From: Glycomyces sp. L485 | Lineage (GTDB): Bacteria > Actinomycetota > Actinomycetes > Mycobacteriales > Micromonosporaceae | Length of the DNA: 64,000 nucleotides | Assembly: GCF_022548875.1 (NCBI RefSeq) | Contig: NZ_JAKZEW010000002.1 | Coordinates: forward strand, 124,898-188,897 | Direction: 5' to 3' | Shown: positions 43,971 to 52,473 of the stretch, one piece after another | Position numbering within the stretch: the stretch's first letter is position 1 | Layout: each line of letters begins with the position of its first letter | Translations under genes and position numbers: made by a program | The notes under the pieces: generated by a model | Told to the model about the DNA's origin: nothing | What the model saw: only the letters and a program-made list of their open reading frames with translations | The model's database searches: none

Positions 43971-44846
43971 CTATTCCGGCCTCACGGCGTGCCCGCCGAA
44001 TTGATTGCGCAGGGCGGCGACGGCCTTCATGGCGGGGGAGTCGTCCTGGCGGGAGGCGAATCGGGCGTACAGCGAATCGGAGATCGCCGGAAGCGGCACG
44101 CGCAGGCGGATGGCCTCCTCGACCGTCCATCGGCCCTCGCCGGAGTCCTCGACCCAGCCGCGGATCTCGGCCAGTTCGGGGTCCTCGTCGAGCGCGCGGT
44201 CGAGCAGGTCGAGCAGCCAGGAGCGGATGACGGTGCCCGAGCGCCAGGACTTGATGACCTCGGCCACGTTCTCGACTTGGTCGGAGGCCTCCATGAGCTC
44301 GTAGCCCTCGGCGTAGGCCTCCATCATGGCGTACTCGATGCCGTTGTGAACCATCTTTGCGTAGTGCCCGGCGCCGACCCCGCCGGCGTGGACGAAGCCG
44401 TGCTCGCCTTCGGGTTTGAGCTCGTTGAAGATCGGCATGAGCCGTTCGACGTCGGCCTTGGCTCCGCCGACCATGAGCGCGTAGCCCTCGGTGAAGCCCC
44501 ATACTCCGCCGGAGACGCCGACGTCGACGTAGCCGATCCCGCGTTCGGCGAGCGTCGCGGCATGCTCGGCGTCGTCGGAGAACCGGGAGTTGCCGCCGTC
44601 GACGACGAGGTCGCCCTCGGAGAGCAGGCCGGCGAGCTCGGCGACGGTGGAGCGGGTGGCCTCACCGGCCGGGACCATGACCCAGACCGCCCTGGGGGCG
44701 TCAAGCGCGTCGACGAGTTCGGACAGCGAGCCGACGTCGGCCTTGTCCGGGTCGCGGTCGTATCCGACGACCTCGTGTCCGGTCTGTTGGAGCCGCAGCT
44801 TCATGTTGCCGCCCATCTTGCCGAGCCCGATCATGCCGAGTTGCAT
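43971..44846 (-). CDS. gnd: 6-phosphogluconate dehydrogenase, short (GntZ/YqeC-like) type
   Basis: 291-aa decarboxylating dehydrogenase. Rossmann motif MQLGMIGLGKMGGNM, VDGGNSRF, substrate motif DVGVSGGVWGF and KMVHNGIEYAMMEA. It lacks the long C-terminal extension of the other 6PGDH in the window; short forms are often NAD-dependent. Its place between dnaN and recF is a widespread actinobacterial arrangement. AAGGGGG lies six bases before the ATG. Confidence 0.94.
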   Translation of the reverse strand: MQLGMIGLGKMGGNMKLRLQQTGHEVVGYDRDPDKADVGSLSELVDALDAPRAVWVMVPAGEATRSTVAELAGLLSEGDLVVDGGNSRFSDDAEHAATLAERGIGYVDVGVSGGVWGFTEGYALMVGGAKADVERLMPIFNELKPEGEHGFVHAGGVGAGHYAKMVHNGIEYAMMEAYAEGYELMEASDQVENVAEVIKSWRSGTVIRSWLLDLLDRALDEDPELAEIRGWVEDSGEGRWTVEEAIRLRVPLPAISDSLYARFASRQDDSPAMKAVAALRNQFGGHAVRPE

Positions 44847-44931
44847 GTCGCGCCCCCTTCCACATGCTCGAGCGATGTTCGCGCCGAGGTACGCACGCCG
44901 CCATGCGAACCATGGGTCGGCAGAGCGCCTG

Positions 44932-46080
44932 TCAGGCGTCCCAACGCAATGGTTGCAGCATGTAGAGGTAGCCGTCGTAGTTTGTGTCGGACTCCTCAGC
45001 TTCGGGCGCGGCCTCCCCGGTCATCACGACCGGCCTGCCGAGCTCGTTCATCTTGAACGCGGTGATCGGCGAGTCGACGACCGAGAGCCCGTCGAGCAGG
45101 TAGGTCGGGTTGAACGCGATCTTGCCGGGTTCGCCCTCGAAGGTGCAGTCCATGGCCTCGGAGGCCTTGGCGTCCTCGGCGCCGCCGGCCTCGACGACGA
45201 GCCCGTCCTCGTCGAAGGACAGCCGGATCGGCGAGTTGCGGTCGCCGACGAGCGCGACGCGGCGGGCGACCTCGATCAGGTCCGAGGTCTTGACGCGCAG
45301 CACGGTGGCGTAGGCGGTGGCCAGAAGGCTCCGCAGCGGCGGCAGCTGGCCGTCGAGGACCCGCGAGGTGGTCTGGCGGCCGCCGGCGATGAAGCCGACC
45401 ATGCCGGGAGCGCCCTCGGTGCCGGAGGGCACGGCGATAGTGACCGGGCCGGAGGAAGATCCGAAGGTGCGGGCGGTGTCGGCGAGGGCCTTGGCGGGGA
45501 CGAGGACGGTGACGTCGACATCGGATTCGCCGGGCTCCCAGGCGGAGTCGCGGATGGCCATGCGGTAGCGGTCGGTGGCGAGCAGGCCGATGCCGCCGCC
45601 GGTCATCTCGATCTGGACGCCGGTCATCGTCGGGAGGGTCTCGTCCTTGCCGGCGGCGATGGCGGTCTGGGCGACGGCCTTGGCGAACTCGTCGGCGTCG
45701 ATGGTGCCGATGGCCTCGGGCATCTGCGGCAGGCTCGGGTAGTCCTCCAGCGGCATGGTCGGCAGGGTGAAACGCGCCGAGCCGCAGGTGAGCTCCGCGT
45801 GCGGGCCGTCGACGGTGAAGTTCACCGGCTTGTTCGGCAGGGCTTTGACGATCTCGGCCAGCAGCTTGCCAGAGACCAGCGCGGTGCCCGCGGATTCGCC
45901 GGTGACATCGACGGTGACGCGGGTGGAGATCTCATAGTCGAAACCGGAGATGGTCAAGGTGCCCTCGTCGACTGACAGGCGGGCGCCGGCCAGCACGGGG
46001 ACGGACGGTCGGGCCGGAAGGCTCTTGGCGGTCCACGAGACCGCATCGGCGAAGGTGTCCCGATCAACTTGGAACTTCAT
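44932..46080 (-). CDS. dnaN: DNA polymerase III beta subunit (sliding clamp)
   Basis: 382-aa clamp with three repeated domains. Begins MKFQVDRDTFADAVSWTAKS; internal LLATDRYRMAIRDS and the C-terminal PVVMTGEAAPE…YLYMLQPLR are standard. ATG 46080 has GAGGAG ten bases upstream; an in-frame start at 46098 is possible but would not fit the family's N-terminus. It reads away from oriC. Confidence 0.97.
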   Translation of the reverse strand: MKFQVDRDTFADAVSWTAKSLPARPSVPVLAGARLSVDEGTLTISGFDYEISTRVTVDVTGESAGTALVSGKLLAEIVKALPNKPVNFTVDGPHAELTCGSARFTLPTMPLEDYPSLPQMPEAIGTIDADEFAKAVAQTAIAAGKDETLPTMTGVQIEMTGGGIGLLATDRYRMAIRDSAWEPGESDVDVTVLVPAKALADTARTFGSSSGPVTIAVPSGTEGAPGMVGFIAGGRQTTSRVLDGQLPPLRSLLATAYATVLRVKTSDLIEVARRVALVGDRNSPIRLSFDEDGLVVEAGGAEDAKASEAMDCTFEGEPGKIAFNPTYLLDGLSVVDSPITAFKMNELGRPVVMTGEAAPEAEESDTNYDGYLYMLQPLRWDA

Positions 46081-46477
46081 GGCGAGGTTGCTCCTCATCT
46101 GGCTGATGCCTGGTTGTTCACAGCGCTATTACTAATGGTTTCTCTATAGATATAACTGTCGTCGTAGTAGTCGGTGCTGTGGAAACTGTGGAAAACGTGT
46201 CTTTTCCCTGCTAGACATCGATTTCGGGTTGTGGACGGACTGTGGAGAACCTGTGGATGAATCGGCAGTTTATCCACAGCGTCCGAGACTCGGGTAGTTT
46301 TCCACATCTCGTCCACAGCTGTATCCACAGCTTTTCCACAGGTTCTCCACAGGCTTGTGCACAGGGAAAACGCGAAGCGAATTCGCGCCTCCGACTGTTT
46401 TCCACACGCCGTCCACAGGCTTTCCACAGTAATCCCGGTTTATCCACAGCTTTTCCACAGAGTTGTCCACAGGTGGT
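46081..46477. other. oriC: oriC: DnaA-box cluster between dnaN and dnaA
   Basis: About 400 bp packed with DnaA-box-like sequences. Perfect TTATCCACA occurs at 46270–46278 and 46440–46448; near matches include GTATCCACA (46321–46329) and its inverse TGTGGATGA (46252–46260), plus many TTTTCCACA/GTCCACA variants in both orientations. The segment next to dnaN (about 46120–46165, TATTACTAATGG…CTATAGATATAAC) is AT-rich and a good candidate unwinding element. Boxes are denser toward dnaA. Confidence 0.93.
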
Positions 46478-48223
46478 TCATTCGTCTGTGTGTTTCAGAC
46501 GATTGGTCAATTCGGCGATCTGGTTGTACAGCGCCCGCCGCTCGGCCATCTGCTTGCGGATCTTCTTGTTCGCATGCATGACCGTGGTGTGGTCCCTGCC
46601 GCCGAACGCCTGCCCGATCCGCGGCAGCGACATGTCGGTCAGCTCCCGGCACAGGTACATCGCGACCTGGCGGGCGTTGACGAGCACCCGCGAACGCGAG
46701 TTGCCCTTGAGATCGGCGGTGGCGACACCGAAGTAGTCGGAGGTGGCGTGCATGATCTGGTCGACCGTGACCTCGGGATTCTGCCCGCCCTCGGGGATGA
46801 AGTCGTGCAGGACCTCCTCGGCCAGCCCCAGGTCCACGGGCTTGCGGTTGAGGCTCGCGTACGCGGTGACGCGGATGAGCGCGCCCTCCAGCTCGCGGAT
46901 GGAGTGGTGTATCTGCGAGGCGATGAACTCGACCGCGTCGGTGGGCACCTTCAGGTCGTCCTGGACGGCCTTCTTGCGCAGGATCGCGATCCGAGTCTCC
47001 AGGTCCGGCGGCTGGATGTCGGCCAGCAGGCCCCACTCGAAGCGGGTCCGCAGGCGGTCCTCCAGAGTCTGGAGCTGCTTCGGCGAGCGGTCCGAGGAGA
47101 TCACCAGCTGCTTGTTGGCGTTGTGGAGCGCGTTGAAGGTGTGGAAGAACTCCTCCTGCGTGCGCTCGCGGTCCATGAGGAACTGGATGTCGTCGATCAA
47201 GAGGATGTCGACGTCCCGGTAGCGGCGCTGGAAGGCCTGCTGACGCCGGTCCGACAGCGAGTTGATGAAGTCGTTCGTGAACTCCTCGGTCGTGACGTAC
47301 CGCACGGAGGCGGCCGTGCCGAGATCGTGGGCGTAGTGCCCGACCGCGTGCAGCAGGTGCGTCTTGCCCAGCCCGGAGCCGCCGTAGATGAACAGCGGGT
47401 TGTACGCCTTCGCCGGCGCCTCGGCCACGGCGAACGCGGCCGCGTGGGCGAACCTGTTCGACGAGCCGATCACGAACGTGTCGAAGTTGTAGCGGGGGTT
47501 GAGCCGCCCGACGCCGTCGACGGCCTTCGGCGTCGGGGCGGCCTTCGTGGTCTTGGAGACGCCGCCGCGCCGCTCGGGGTCGGGGTCGTCGGAGGGCGGC
47601 GGGGCGATCGGCGGGGAGGACGTCCCCGACTCGGCGGGCCGCTGCGACCGCTCGTCCTCGGACGGCTCGTTGTGCGGCTGCTGCTGGGGGATGCCCGGGT
47701 ACTCGGCTTCGGCACGCTGGTCGTGGACCTGCGCCTCGTACTCGGCTTCGGCCGCCCGGGCGTTCGAGCGGCGCTCGCCGGCCCGGAACGCGTCGGTGTC
47801 GAACAGGCTCGGCGGGTTCGGCGGGGCAGCCTGGTGGGGGACGGGGCCCGGGGGCTGTTGGACCGGGTCGATCTTCGGCATCTCGAAGATCAGCGTGTCG
47901 TCCGCCTCGGCCGGACGCGCCGGGGCCGGGGCAGGCTCGGCGGGGCCGTCGGCGGCGTTGTCCTGCATGGTCACGGCGATCTGCGTCGGCTGCCCCAGGC
48001 GTCGCGACAGCGAATCGCTGATCGGGTCGCGCAGCTTCGACTCGAAGGCCGCGCGGGCGAACTTGTTGGGGGCGGCGATGATGAACGTGCCGCTCACCGC
48101 CACCACCGGCTGCGTCAGCCGCATCCACGCCTGTTGCTGGCGGGTCAGCACCGACGCCTCAGTCAGCTCGGCGGTCACCGCCGACCAGACTGCCGCCAGA
48201 TCTTGGTCGGTCAACTTCGCCAT
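46478..48223 (-). CDS. dnaA: Chromosomal replication initiator DnaA
   Basis: 581-aa initiator. Domain I 1–90 (LAAVWSAVTAELTE…FARAAFESKL); a long, proline/acid-rich domain II (about 90–245), as in other high-GC actinobacteria; domain III AAA+ with NPLFIYGGSGLGKTHLLHAV and DILLIDDIQFL; domain IV with SLPRIGQAFGGRDHTTVMHA for DnaA-box recognition. It ends 30 bases from the nearest perfect DnaA box of oriC. Confidence 0.97.
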   Translation of the reverse strand: MAKLTDQDLAAVWSAVTAELTEASVLTRQQQAWMRLTQPVVAVSGTFIIAAPNKFARAAFESKLRDPISDSLSRRLGQPTQIAVTMQDNAADGPAEPAPAPARPAEADDTLIFEMPKIDPVQQPPGPVPHQAAPPNPPSLFDTDAFRAGERRSNARAAEAEYEAQVHDQRAEAEYPGIPQQQPHNEPSEDERSQRPAESGTSSPPIAPPPSDDPDPERRGGVSKTTKAAPTPKAVDGVGRLNPRYNFDTFVIGSSNRFAHAAAFAVAEAPAKAYNPLFIYGGSGLGKTHLLHAVGHYAHDLGTAASVRYVTTEEFTNDFINSLSDRRQQAFQRRYRDVDILLIDDIQFLMDRERTQEEFFHTFNALHNANKQLVISSDRSPKQLQTLEDRLRTRFEWGLLADIQPPDLETRIAILRKKAVQDDLKVPTDAVEFIASQIHHSIRELEGALIRVTAYASLNRKPVDLGLAEEVLHDFIPEGGQNPEVTVDQIMHATSDYFGVATADLKGNSRSRVLVNARQVAMYLCRELTDMSLPRIGQAFGGRDHTTVMHANKKIRKQMAERRALYNQIAELTNRLKHTDE

Positions 48224-48810
48224 CCTTCACCAAACTCATTGACGTCGACGCGAGCGTCAACGTCCCATGCTCATGTACGTCTCCGCGAGCGTCGACGCGA
48301 TGGGCTAGACTGCTGTACTCCAGCGGCCCGCATCGCCTCGCCCCGCGGACCGGTCGATCCACGCCGAACCAGGCATTCGCCCAAAGCGCGTCTAAGCAGT
48401 TTTCCACAGGTTATCCACAGGCTCTCAGCTGCCCTGTGTATATACGCCTCTCCTGACATTGCCTCACAAGCAACGGTCATGACCTGCGATTCTGTTTTCA
48501 GTGTCCGGTGATCGTCTTGCGGGGACACTGAAACCGTCCACCGATCGGGGGAAGTTATCCACAGGCAGGTCACGGCGCGCGTCGCCTCCCTCGGCGCCGC
48601 CCGCGCAACGGTACGGTCACAGTCGGACCACCGGTGGCCGCGCCCGCGCGTCGGCGAGTAACATGAGCGAGTTGCCCTCTGACCGGAGGGACATGCCACA
48701 CCCGCTGTCCGCGGCAGGAGCGGCACACGAAAGCCCTGCTAGGCTGACTTCTGCGTCCCGTAATACGCGGTCCGCAGCAGTCATTTGATTCGTAATGGGA
48801 GAAATCCGAC
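48224..48810. promoter_or_regulatory. dnaA–rpmH intergenic region with a second DnaA-box group
   Basis: 587 bp between divergent dnaA and rpmH with no credible gene. Two perfect DnaA boxes (TTATCCACA) lie at 48411–48419 and 48555–48563, with TTTTCCACA directly before the first. They sit upstream of dnaA and could mediate its autorepression or extend the origin. Near dnaA, GCGAGCGTCNACG is repeated twice (about 48251–48264 and 48286–48298). It must contain promoters for both genes; I could not assign them firmly. Confidence 0.75.
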
Positions 48811-48948
48811 GTGAGCAAGCGCACCTACCAGCCGAACAACCGCCGTCGCAAGCGCACCCACGGCTTCCGGCTGCGCATGCGCACCCGTGCCGGGCGCGCC
48901 ATCGTCAACGCTCGTCGCAACAAGGGCCGCAAGAGGCTGACCGTCTGA
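48811..48948 (+). CDS. rpmH: 50S ribosomal protein L34
   Basis: 45-aa, highly basic. [20 protein letters not shown], then [20 protein letters not shown] and the end KRLTV are the full L34 sequence pattern. Starts with GTG and is preceded by GGGAGA. First gene of the rightward block from oriC. Confidence 0.98.
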   Translation: MSKRTYQPNNRRRKRTHGFRLRMRTRAGRAIVNARRNKGRKRLTV

Positions 48949-49034
48949 TCGGTCGAGCGCTCAACGACCCCGGAGCGCTTGCCGCCGGGCCGGGAGACGG
49001 CCCGCAGGCTTCGCCGTGGACGGACGTGATCCAG

Positions 49035-49445
49035 GTGCTTCCAGTCGACGCACGCATTCGCCGCAGCCGTGACTTCAGCTCCGCGCTGAAGCGGGGCAGC
49101 AGAGCGGCCCGCGGCGGCGTGGTGGTCCACTGGGCACCGGCCCCCGATCCGCAGGCCACACCGAGCACGACACCGTCCGATGCCGAACACCAAGCGGCGC
49201 GGGCGGGTTTTGTCGTATCCAAGGCCGTCGGCAACGCCGTCGTCCGCAATACCGTCAAGCGCCGGCTGCGCCACGCCGCGGCCGAGCAGATGCGCTCCTG
49301 GCCCGACGGCGTCGACGTGGTCGTGCGGGCCACACCGAGAGCCGCCGAGCGCGACTTCGCCGCGCTGAGCCGCGACCTCGCCCAGGCCGTCGAAGCCGCC
49401 CGCAGCGGCAAGAGCCGCAGGCCCCGGAAGACGGATCGGCCATGA
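49035..49445 (+). CDS. rnpA: Ribonuclease P protein component
   Basis: 136-aa basic protein that helps RNase P mature tRNA 5' ends. [21 protein letters not shown] is the usual N-terminus; the RNR motif region appears as [20 protein letters not shown] 49035 fits the family start; GTG 49026 is also in frame. Downstream of rpmH as usual, with a four-base overlap into yidD. Confidence 0.94.
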   Translation: MLPVDARIRRSRDFSSALKRGSRAARGGVVVHWAPAPDPQATPSTTPSDAEHQAARAGFVVSKAVGNAVVRNTVKRRLRHAAAEQMRSWPDGVDVVVRATPRAAERDFAALSRDLAQAVEAARSGKSRRPRKTDRP

Positions 49446-49777
49446 GCGGCCGGGTCTCGGCCGCCGCCACCCGAGTGGTGAGTCTGCCGATTGTCGCGTA
49501 CCGTCGGTGGGTAAGCCCGGCGCTACCCGACCGGTGCCGCTTCTACCCCAGTTGCAGTGCATATACCCTCGAGGCGCTGTCCCGACACGGACTGGTCCGT
49601 GGCATATGGTTGAGCTTGCGGCGACTGGGACGGTGTCACCCCTTCCATCCGGGCGGCTACGACCCCGTGCCCCCTCGGCGGGGAAGCTCAGACACGGCTC
49701 ACGAGCTTCACCGGAATGCCCCGCGAGCCGTACCCGAGCCAACTGTTGGAATTGAGACGACTGGAGTCCGCCAGTGA
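49442..49777 (+). CDS. yidD: Membrane protein insertion efficiency factor YidD
   Basis: 111-aa. [27 protein letters not shown] and [18 protein letters not shown] are the YidD signatures with the conserved cysteines. It overlaps rnpA and yidC by four bases each, so the three are translationally coupled. The last about 35 residues are a variable tail. Confidence 0.94.
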   Translation: MSGRVSAAATRVVSLPIVAYRRWVSPALPDRCRFYPSCSAYTLEALSRHGLVRGIWLSLRRLGRCHPFHPGGYDPVPPRRGSSDTAHELHRNAPRAVPEPTVGIETTGVRQ

Positions 49778-50907
49778 ACTTGAACTGGTTCTACATCGGT
49801 GTGTCATGGCTGCTGCTGCGATGGCATGACCTGTGGAGCAGCGTGTTCAACGGGGCACACGCCCTCGCGACCGACTGGGCCTGGGTACTCGCGATCGTCG
49901 GCGTGGTCATCACCATCCGGGTCATCTTGTTCCCCCTGTTCGTCAAGCAGATCCGCTCGCAGCGGGCGATGCAGAAGCTGGCGCCAGAGATCAAGGCGCT
50001 GCAGGAGCGCTACAAGGGCGACCGCGAGACGCTCCAACGCGAGATGATGGAGCTGTACCGCAAGGAGAAGGCCAACCCGCTCATGGGCTGCCTTCCCATC
50101 CTGCTCCAGATGCCGGTGTTCCTGGGCCTGTTCTGGGTGCTGCGGCGCCCCGACCCGCACCAGACGCTCAACACCACCCTGTACGGCTGGACGGGCTACA
50201 ACGACGGGCCGGGCTCCGATTGGAACTCCTACGTCGACGCGAGCCTGCTCGGCGCCCCCTTCTGGAGTACCTTCGGCACGCCCGCCTCCGACCTGGCGGA
50301 GGTCGGCGCCTCCGAAGTCACCGTCAAGATCGTCGCGGGCATCCTCGTCGCGGCCATGATCCTGACGACCTACCTGACCACCCGCCAGATGATCCTCAAG
50401 ACCGGCTGGTCCGAGGACGCCAACCAGCGCATGATCCAGAAGGTGATGCTGTACGGCATCCCGGTGATCATGATCTTCTCCGGCGCGATCTTCCCGATCG
50501 GCGTGGTCATCTACTGGACCATCAACAACCTCTTCTCGCTCGGGCAGCAGCAGTACGTGCTGCACAAGTACCCGCCACCGGCGCAGAACTCCGCGAACAA
50601 GCCGCCGAAGCCCGGCTCGAAGGCTCACGAGAAGATGCTCGAAGACCAGCGCGAAGCCGAGGAACGCAGGAAGTCCCTGGCTCCCAAGCCGGGACAGAAG
50701 CCGAAGCAGACCAAGGCGCCGCAGCCGAAGGCTCCGCAGAACAAGGACGACGGCTCGAACCCGACCGACAAGGCCAAGCAGGGCGGTCCCGGCTCGGGCA
50801 AGAACCTCTCGCGGGCCGAGCGCATCGCCCGGGCCAAGAAGGTCAGCGGCGCGCAGCAGGCCGGCAAGAAGAAAAAAGGCAAGGGGGGCGGCTCGCAGGC
50901 CGCGTAA
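49774..50907 (+). CDS. yidC: Membrane protein insertase YidC
   Basis: 377-aa Oxa1-type insertase without the large periplasmic domain of Gram-negative Yid[22 protein letters not shown] and [20 protein letters not shown] carry the usual helices and the hydrophilic-groove Arg; the last membrane part contains [16 protein letters not shown]. The C-terminal about 100 residues are Lys/Pro-rich and probably touch ribosomes. GTG start. Confidence 0.95.
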   Translation: MNLNWFYIGVSWLLLRWHDLWSSVFNGAHALATDWAWVLAIVGVVITIRVILFPLFVKQIRSQRAMQKLAPEIKALQERYKGDRETLQREMMELYRKEKANPLMGCLPILLQMPVFLGLFWVLRRPDPHQTLNTTLYGWTGYNDGPGSDWNSYVDASLLGAPFWSTFGTPASDLAEVGASEVTVKIVAGILVAAMILTTYLTTRQMILKTGWSEDANQRMIQKVMLYGIPVIMIFSGAIFPIGVVIYWTINNLFSLGQQQYVLHKYPPPAQNSANKPPKPGSKAHEKMLEDQREAEERRKSLAPKPGQKPKQTKAPQPKAPQNKDDGSNPTDKAKQGGPGSGKNLSRAERIARAKKVSGAQQAGKKKKGKGGGSQAA

Positions 50908-50987
50908 GCGACCGAGTGCTAGCCGCAATGGGGCAAACTAGGCTTGTAACTAGCGATAGGACATAGTTAGCGATTATGGGAGCAACG

Positions 50988-51470
50988 GTGCGGGAGGACG
51001 AGGTGGCCTCCGAAGACGAACTGTTCGAGCAGAGTGAAGTGGCGGCCGACTACATGGAAGGCCTGCTGGACATCCTCGACCTCGATGGCGACATCGACGA
51101 GCTGGTGGTCGGCGACCGCCCGCAGGTGGAGATCGTGGGAGAGGACCTCGGCGGCCTGGTGGGCCCGAAGGGCCAGACCCTGGAGGCATTGCAGGAGCTG
51201 TGCCGTCTTGCGGTGTACCGCAAGACCGGTGACCACTCGCGGCTGATGCTGGACATCGGCAGCTACCGCGCGGGCCGTCGCAAGAAGCTGGCCGAGTTGG
51301 CCGAGAAGACCGCGAAGAAGGTCATCGACGGCGGCGAGGTCGTCAAGCTCGACCCGATGAGCGCCTTCGAGCGGAAGTGCGTCCACGATGTCATCAACTC
51401 CACGGCGGGCGTGCAGAGCGAATCCGAAGGCGCCGAGCCGCGCCGCCGGGTCGTGGTGAAGCCCGAGTAG
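50988..51470 (+). CDS. khpB: KhpB/Jag RNA-binding protein (KH-R3H)
   Basis: 160-aa. KH domain with VGEDLGGLVGPKGQTLEALQ, then an R3H domain (ALxRxxxHxx-like SAFERKCVHDVINS). It lacks the long N-terminal Jag domain, as is common in actinobacteria. GTG 50988 was preferred because GGGAG lies five bases upstream; ATG 50976 is in frame but has no good ribosome binding site. Follows yidC and precedes rsmG by nine bases. Confidence 0.92.
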   Translation: MREDEVASEDELFEQSEVAADYMEGLLDILDLDGDIDELVVGDRPQVEIVGEDLGGLVGPKGQTLEALQELCRLAVYRKTGDHSRLMLDIGSYRAGRRKKLAELAEKTAKKVIDGGEVVKLDPMSAFERKCVHDVINSTAGVQSESEGAEPRRRVVVKPE

Positions 51471-51479
51471 CAGGAACTG

Positions 51480-52163
51480 ATGACCCAGGAGCCTGAGAGC
51501 TCCGAAGACGTCGAGGCCAATGTTTCACGTGAAACATTGGCCTCTGTGTTCGGGGACGATGATGAGCGAATCCAACAGGCACAGGACTATGTGGGCCTGC
51601 TGCGGACCGCGGGAATCGAGCGCGGTCTTATCGGCCCGCGGGAAGTGCCGCGGCTGTGGGGTCGCCACGTGCTCAACAGCGCGGTTGTCGGCGAGTTGAT
51701 CGGCCGCGACTCGGACGTGATCGACGTTGGCTCGGGGGCGGGCCTGCCGGGGATCCCGCTGGCGCTGGCGAGGCCGGACCTGTGGGTGACGCTCGTCGAG
51801 CCGATGCAGCGGAGGGTGGACTTCCTTCAGGAAGTCATCGGGACGCTGGGCATACCGAACGTAGAGGTGCTGAGAGCCCGAGCCGATGAGGTCGCGCCGA
51901 GAGGGCGGGCCGACGCGGTGGTGTCGCGGGCCGTTGCGCCGTTGGGGAAGCTGGCGCGTTGGTGCCTGCCGCTGGCGAGAGTCGGCGGAGCGATGCTGGC
52001 GATCAAGGGACAGAGCGCGGCGGAGGAGATCGAGCGCGATGCCAAGCATCTCAAGCGAGCAGGCGGCGGGAAAGCCGAAGTGAGGCTGTGCGGCCGGGAG
52101 AAGTTGGTCGATCCGGTGTTCGGCGTGCCCACTACGGTAGTGAGGGTCGAAAGGGCCCGCTGA
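51480..52163 (+). CDS. rsmG: 16S rRNA (guanine-527-N7) methyltransferase RsmG
   Basis: 227-aa SAM-dependent methyltransferase. VIDVGSGAGLPGIPLALARP binds SAM; VSRAVAPLGKLARWCLPL is typical of GidB/RsmG. Residues 15–19 (VSRET) are encoded by a parS site in a segment before the conserved core (ASVFGDDDERIQQAQDYVGLL). Loss of this enzyme confers low-level streptomycin resistance in other bacteria. Confidence 0.95.
   Translation: MTQEPESSEDVEANVSRETLASVFGDDDERIQQAQDYVGLLRTAGIERGLIGPREVPRLWGRHVLNSAVVGELIGRDSDVIDVGSGAGLPGIPLALARPDLWVTLVEPMQRRVDFLQEVIGTLGIPNVEVLRARADEVAPRGRADAVVSRAVAPLGKLARWCLPLARVGGAMLAIKGQSAAEEIERDAKHLKRAGGGKAEVRLCGREKLVDPVFGVPTTVVRVERAR
51513..51544. other. parS site 2 within a 32-nt perfect palindrome (inside rsmG)
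   Basis: TGTTTCACGTGAAACA at 51521–51536, flanked on both sides by eight complementary bases (GAGGCCAA / TTGGCCTC). It lies in the first codons of rsmG and is translated as Ala-Asn-Val-Ser-Arg-Glu-Thr-Leu-Ala. The RNA could fold near the start codon of rsmG. Confidence 0.95.
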
Positions 52164-52442
52164 AGAAGGCGAGCTGATCGGCGACGGCCCCGGACCGTGA
52201 AGCCACACACGGCAGGCACGCCCGGAGCCCGACGGGTCCCCTGAAGGGACAAGTCGGGAGATATCCACTGTCACTTCCAGCCTGGAGTATTCGATCTCTC
52301 AGCAGAGGTAAAGTCCTCGTCTATTGTGTTGCCGCGCAGGGCGTTCAGTATCGTCGCCCGCGTTGGCGACTCTTCGAACGCGGCAGGATTCACTCTGTTG
52401 GGCTAATGTATGGCTCGTAAGCTTCTTCAAGAACGGGGTCGA

Positions 52443-52458
52443 TGTTTCACGTGAAACA
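52443..52458. other. parS site 3 (just before parA)
   Basis: Perfect TGTTTCACGTGAAACA ending 15 bases before the parA GTG start, so ParB bound here could influence parA expression. The remainder of the 310-bp rsmG–parA gap (52164–52442) shows no gene. Confidence 0.96.
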
Positions 52459-52473
52459 TTCGGCCCGTAATCT

